Shown piece by piece: positions 60,187 through 64,000 of a stretch of DNA of 64,000 nt. A program made the position numbers and the translations under genes. Position 1 is the stretch's first letter. The number at the start of each line of letters is the position of its first letter. Below the pieces are notes generated by a model, which did not search any database, was not told where the DNA came from, and saw nothing but the letters and a program-made list of their open reading frames with translations. The stretch is from Variovorax sp. J22P240 (GTDB lineage Bacteria > Pseudomonadota > Gammaproteobacteria > Burkholderiales > Burkholderiaceae_C). The stretch spans positions 124,001 through 188,000 of the forward strand of contig NZ_JASZYR010000006.1 of assembly GCF_030316855.1 (NCBI RefSeq), written 5' to 3'.

Positions 60187-61731
60187 TCAGTTCACCGACA
60201 GGCTACGCGTCATCGTGATGCCGCCGATGGTGAAACTGATGTCGAATTCGGCATGAGACGGCGTACCACCTTGTGGGCAGAGCGGCGCACCCTGAGCAAG
60301 CTGGAAGACCAGCCGTTCCCGGGTCGGCGGATTGCTCAGTTGATCTTGAACCGGCGACGCCGAGACCAGTGTTGCTGTCAATCCTGCCGTAATCGGCTTC
60401 AGCGCGATCGTTGTGCCTGCGGCCGGCGGGAAGTTCCCTGGGGTTCCAACGTAGAAGGTGAACGTTGTCGCATCACAAGTGGACATTCCCCCCACCCTAG
60501 CTACGCCCCCCAATTTAGGGATCGCGCTTCCACCGGTTGCAGCGATGAACACGTCGAGCAAACCAACATCGACCATGCGGAAGTCGAGTGCTTTGCCGAT
60601 CGTCGAACCGTCGCCAAGTTGTGTCGATGCCGTCACGAGGGCCAATACGCCATCGGCCGATCGCGGCTCCTGCACGCGGAATTCCACCGCGCATTCACCA
60701 TTGGACGTCAGGCAACCGCCACGACCCGACGTACCCACCACACCATGGGTGGCCGTGAACACGACCGGCACACCATCGGCCACCGGATTGCCGTTGGCAT
60801 CACGGAGCTTCACGGTGATGGTCGACGAATCACCCGACAGGTTCGAGTTCATGTTGTACTTGCTGGCTGCCAGGTCGAAACCCGCCTGAGTCGGGACACC
60901 CGTAGTCACGGTCAACTGATCGGACAGTGAGCTGATCGCCTTGCCGGCGATGGTCGCAGTGACGCGGACCGCAGTCGGGGTGCTCTTCGAGGACACCGTC
61001 GTGACCACAACACCGTCCGAATCGCTGACCGCATTCGGGATGTTGAGCGTCACATCGTTGGGTGGGCTGACCGTAAATGCCACCTGAGCTCCCTTCACGG
61101 GACTGTTGTTGGTGTCCACGACCCGGTACCGGAGCGTTGCGGATTCCAGACGACCAGTGCCGCCGGACCCTTGAAGCACGATCGACTTATCCGCTGGATC
61201 GACGCTCAGGAAGCTGATCGCATTCGCCAGCACCTGCGGATCAACCGCACCGGTGGACGGTGCGCTCGTGATAGCGATTGATTTTTGCGCGGTGACAGTT
61301 GCTCCCCCGACCATGGCGCCTGCGGCAACGGTCGTTGCGCCTGTGTTCGACGATGAGGCTGCACGGATTTCCACGACGGCTGCGCCGGTTGTGTCCGTCA
61401 ATGCTGTCTTGGAGGCAGGCGCATACGTCAACAGTGACCCACTAGCTTCACTGAAGGTCACGATGGCTCCAGGCACTGGGGCCCCGTTGGCATCCTTCAA
61501 CACCGCCTTGACCTGAGCGATTTCCACGCCAGAAATAGAGGTGGTGGATGTCCCACTTCCGTTCAGCACATCGACCGTGACCTTCGCCGTAGCAACTGCG
61601 GGCTGGTCGGTCGATCCGCCAGTCCCAGTGGCAGGCGCCGTCGCAGGAGGCAGGCCCGGGCTACCGCCGCCGCCGCACGAAATCAATGCCCCCGCTACCA
61701 GCGTGGCGGCCAGAATATTCCTGTATCTCAT
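60187..61731 (-). CDS. Ig-like (Big_1/invasin-type) domain lipoprotein
   Basis: Predicted lipoprotein of 514 residues with lipobox LISC and acceptor Cys19, then a Gly/Thr/Pro-rich linker to about 45. At least three beta-sandwich repeats of the bacterial Ig-like type follow: AVLKDANGAPVPGAIVTFS near 75, RVVDTNNSPVKGAQVAFTV near 200 and KLRDANGNPVADGVPVVFT near 310, each spaced about 110-120 residues. A C-terminal domain has paired Cys. An AAGGGA ribosome site precedes the ATG. It is 30 nt downstream of pilQ and ends at a strong terminator, so it is probably part of the pil operon. Function unknown. Confidence 0.83.
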   Translation of the reverse strand: MRYRNILAATLVAGALISCGGGGSPGLPPATAPATGTGGSTDQPAVATAKVTVDVLNGSGTSTTSISGVEIAQVKAVLKDANGAPVPGAIVTFSEASGSLLTYAPASKTALTDTTGAAVVEIRAASSSNTGATTVAAGAMVGGATVTAQKSIAITSAPSTGAVDPQVLANAISFLSVDPADKSIVLQGSGGTGRLESATLRYRVVDTNNSPVKGAQVAFTVSPPNDVTLNIPNAVSDSDGVVVTTVSSKSTPTAVRVTATIAGKAISSLSDQLTVTTGVPTQAGFDLAASKYNMNSNLSGDSSTITVKLRDANGNPVADGVPVVFTATHGVVGTSGRGGCLTSNGECAVEFRVQEPRSADGVLALVTASTQLGDGSTIGKALDFRMVDVGLLDVFIAATGGSAIPKLGGVARVGGMSTCDATTFTFYVGTPGNFPPAAGTTIALKPITAGLTATLVSASPVQDQLSNPPTRERLVFQLAQGAPLCPQGGTPSHAEFDISFTIGGITMTRSLSVN

Positions 61732-61761
61732 CGGTTCCCTTGAACTTGGTCTTGAATTTGG

Positions 61762-63897
61762 TTAGCGAGCCGCGTTGCGGTCGGTGATCATCTTCGGCGT
61801 GATGAAGACAAGCATTTCCGTCTTGTTCGCCGTGCGATTCCGCGTCCGGAAAAGTCCGCCCAAATAGGGGACCTCTCCGAGTACCGGAATGCGCGACTCA
61901 TCGACTGCTTCAGTCAATTCGAAGATTCCGCCGATGACGACCGTGCCGCCGTTTTCAACCAGCACTTCCGTTTGGACGTGCTTCGTATTGATGGCAAAGC
62001 CGGCCGTTGTGGCTTGACCCACCGTGTCCTTGTTGACGTCCAGCGTCAGAATGATGTTGCCCTCGGGGGTGATCTGAGGGGTCACTTCGAGCTTGAGATT
62101 CGCCTTGCGGAAGGCAATGGAGGTGGCACCGCTCGAGGTCGCGACCTGATAAGGGAGTTCAGTGCCCTGTTCGATCAGCGCCTTCGTCTGATCGGCCGTG
62201 ACCACGCGTGGACTCGAGACCACCTTGCCCTTGCCGTCAGCCTCCAACGCCGAGATCTCCAGGTTGAGAATTCTCGACAGGCTCGAATTGAAAAGTGAAA
62301 TAGCAAAGGTGCCCGGCGAATTGCCGTTCCCCGCGACGCCAGTGGAGGGCAGGTTCACGAAGTTGGAACCCGTGAAGACCGTGGTCGCAGTGGGCTGGTT
62401 GGCGAAAACGCCGTTGACAACCGGATTCGGCGTCACGATTGGGTTCGCACCAATCGTGCCATTCGTATTGATAATGCCGCCGCCCAGTTTGACGCCCAGC
62501 GACTTGCCGAAGGTGTCCGACGCTTCGACGATGCGAGCCTCGATCAGCACCTGGCGCACCGGAACGTCCAGTTTCTGGATCAACTCAGCCACCTGGGTCA
62601 GACGCGACGGGATGTCCGAAACGAAGAGCTGATTGGTTCGGGACTCGGCGATCACGCTACCGCGGGGGCTCAGGATGCGAGAGGCCGTGCCTGCACCGCC
62701 ACCGCTGCCCGCGCCTGCGCCGGTACCCGTCAGGCCCGCGGCAATCGCAACCGCCTTGGTGTAGTTGAGCTGGAACGACTGGGTGCGAAGCGGCTCCAGG
62801 TTCTGGATGGCGGCCTGCGCCTCGAACTCCAGCTTTTCCTTCGCGTTGATTTCGTCCTTGGGCGCGATCCACAGAACGCTGCCGTTCTTGCGCATGCCCA
62901 GGTTTTTCGCCTGCATGATGATGTCCAGCGCCTGATCCCAGGGCACATCTTTCAGCCGAAGCGTGAGCGCTCCGGTCACGGAATCGGATGTCACGATGTT
63001 GAAGTTCGTGAAGTCGGCAATCACCTGAAGTAGCGAACGGATTTCGATGTTCTGGAAGTTCAGCGAGAGCTTTTCACCCGTGTAGCCAACGCCCTGCGTC
63101 AGCTTGGTCGGGTCGACCTTGCGGGGGCGGACTTCAACGACGAACTGGTTTTCGCTCTGATAGGCGCTGTGCTCCCAGTCTCCCTTGGGCTCGATGGTCA
63201 TCCGCACGCGGTCACCCGCTTGCTGCGTCGTCACGAGTTGAACGGGCGTGCCGAAATCCGAAACGTCGAGCCGGCGGCGCAGGCCTTCCGGCAAGGTCGA
63301 TTTCGTGAACTCGACCACGAGGTTCTTGCCTTGCTGGCGGATGTCGACGCCCACTTGGTTGTTAGCCAGATCGACAATCACGCGGCCGGTGTTGTCCGAA
63401 CCCAGGCGGAAATCGACGTCGCGCAACGGCAAGGTGTCACGGTTCCGGTTCTCCGCGAACGCGGAGGGCATCGAAGCGACCAGGGCGGCACCCGGCACAG
63501 GTTCCAGCGAGACCAGAAGGGACTTGCCCTGGATCTCTGTCTTGTACGCAGTGGCTTGCTTGAGGTTCAGCACCAGGCGCGTCCGTTCGCCAGCCTGAAC
63601 GACATTCACCGAACGCAGATTGCCTTGGTTGACCTCGATCGCCGACCGGCCGATCGCGTTCGTCACACCGGGGAAATCGAGGGCAACGCGCGCCGGCGAT
63701 TGAATGGCAAAGCCCGCCGGCGGCGCCGTGAGGGGCTGGGTGAAGTCGATCCGAATGACCTCGGCGCCCGATTGCATCGAGCTCGTGACCGATTCGATGG
63801 CATTCTGCGCATGAGCGGCGGCCGCCGCGCTCAACGCGAGGACAGCCGCACCGGCAACGCGCAGCCAGCGTGCGAACATTGATTTTTGTTGATTCAT
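61762..63897 (-). CDS. pilQ: Type IV pilus secretin PilQ
   Basis: Outer-membrane channel through which the pilus exits. Its 711 residues have a signal peptide (VAGAAVLALSAAAAAHA, cleavage near 30), then two AMIN domains over about 35-240. The secretin N0/N1 domains (VGYTGEKLSLNFQNIEIRSLL near 277, and a second block near 370-450 with a Gly-rich insert) lead to the secretin core ending VENGGTVVIGGIFE and VPYLGGLFRTR. It overlaps pilP by 4 nt. Confidence 0.97.
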   Translation of the reverse strand: MNQQKSMFARWLRVAGAAVLALSAAAAAHAQNAIESVTSSMQSGAEVIRIDFTQPLTAPPAGFAIQSPARVALDFPGVTNAIGRSAIEVNQGNLRSVNVVQAGERTRLVLNLKQATAYKTEIQGKSLLVSLEPVPGAALVASMPSAFAENRNRDTLPLRDVDFRLGSDNTGRVIVDLANNQVGVDIRQQGKNLVVEFTKSTLPEGLRRRLDVSDFGTPVQLVTTQQAGDRVRMTIEPKGDWEHSAYQSENQFVVEVRPRKVDPTKLTQGVGYTGEKLSLNFQNIEIRSLLQVIADFTNFNIVTSDSVTGALTLRLKDVPWDQALDIIMQAKNLGMRKNGSVLWIAPKDEINAKEKLEFEAQAAIQNLEPLRTQSFQLNYTKAVAIAAGLTGTGAGAGSGGGAGTASRILSPRGSVIAESRTNQLFVSDIPSRLTQVAELIQKLDVPVRQVLIEARIVEASDTFGKSLGVKLGGGIINTNGTIGANPIVTPNPVVNGVFANQPTATTVFTGSNFVNLPSTGVAGNGNSPGTFAISLFNSSLSRILNLEISALEADGKGKVVSSPRVVTADQTKALIEQGTELPYQVATSSGATSIAFRKANLKLEVTPQITPEGNIILTLDVNKDTVGQATTAGFAINTKHVQTEVLVENGGTVVIGGIFELTEAVDESRIPVLGEVPYLGGLFRTRNRTANKTEMLVFITPKMITDRNAAR

Positions 63898-64000
63898 TTC
63901 GTCCTCTCTTGCAACTGCAGAGTCGCCACGCGTTCAATCCATTCACCGGCGGCGTCCTGCACGATTTCACGCAAGGCGAGTTCGGTTTCACTGATACGGG
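63894..64000 (-). CDS. pilP: Type IV pilus protein PilP, 3' end (5' part outside window)
   Basis: Only the last 34 residues are visible. They include ETELALREIVQDAAGEWIER and end LQLQERTK, matching the conserved PilP C-terminus that binds PilQ. The stop overlaps the pilQ ATG (ATGA), the normal pilMNOPQ joint. Confidence 0.88.
   Translation of the reverse strand, partial: RISETELALREIVQDAAGEWIERVATLQLQERTK

Overview
The window is a GC-rich, gene-dense piece of a betaproteobacterial chromosome. Gene content and order point to Burkholderiales, most likely Comamonadaceae (Variovorax-like). The markers are obgE-rpmA-rplU divergent from ispB, pilBCD-coaE-zapD-yacG facing a mutT-ATPase-argJ-secA block, petABC-sspAB, a mla-ABC-ibaG-murA-his supercluster, gltBD and pilPQ-aroKB. 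The assignment rests on recognised families and synteny only; no database search was possible. Almost everything is housekeeping, with no prophage, integron or CRISPR array.

Layout. 1-1255 (-): the 5' part of obgE, then rpmA and rplU. 1440-2544 (+): ispB and tRNA-Pro(CGG). 2664-10684 (+): type IV pilus genes pilBCD, coaE, a two-gene O-acylation module (MBOAT plus SGNH-like), zapD and yacG. 10712-16057 (-): a NUDIX hydrolase, a DUF815 ATPase, argJ and secA. 16235-17467: a DciA-like protein (+), a PepSY-type membrane protein (-) and tRNA-Thr(TGT) (-). 17507-21593 (-): sspB, sspA and the cytochrome bc1 operon petABC. 21770-26821: mscL (+), then pdxA, a Nif3-family gene and an MFS transporter (-), then a DegS-like protease (+). 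26839-30857 (-): tatCBA, a HIT protein, a small membrane protein and hisE, hisI, hisF. 30878-34145: a mutarotase (-) and a GltP-type symporter plus GltI-type binding protein (+), which split the histidine genes. 34153-41335 (-): hisA, hisH, hisB, hisC, a Rap1a-like exported protein, hisD, hisG, murA and ibaG. 41568-47208 (-): an ABC-2 exporter and mlaB, C, A, D, E, F. 47343-53603 (-): gltD and gltB. 53784-60028 (-): a REP-associated tyrosine transposase, a methyltransferase, DUF1415, an MFS transporter, dgt, aroB and aroK. 60187-64000 (-): an Ig-like-domain lipoprotein, pilQ and the 3' end of pilP.

How the genes work together. Both ends of the window supply type IV pilus parts: extension ATPase, platform and prepilin peptidase on the left, secretin and pilotin-associated PilP on the right. 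The middle block couples outer-membrane lipid asymmetry (Mla), peptidoglycan precursor synthesis (MurA) and histidine synthesis in one transcription direction with many 4-nt ATGA overlaps. Glutamate metabolism recurs: GltBD makes it, HisH releases it, and the symporter/GltI pair probably imports it.

Points that deserve attention: an apparent CTG start for hisH; a dispersed palindromic intergenic repeat present in three copies, two of them forming a large inverted repeat between ibaG and the ABC exporter; an intrinsic terminator ending a few bases before mlaF; a Rap1a-immunity-like gene inside the his cluster; an Ig-domain lipoprotein inserted between pilQ and aroK; an orphan acyltransferase pair beside the pilus genes; and the insertion of transporter genes into the his locus. 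I saw no clear evidence of a wholly new multi-gene system.
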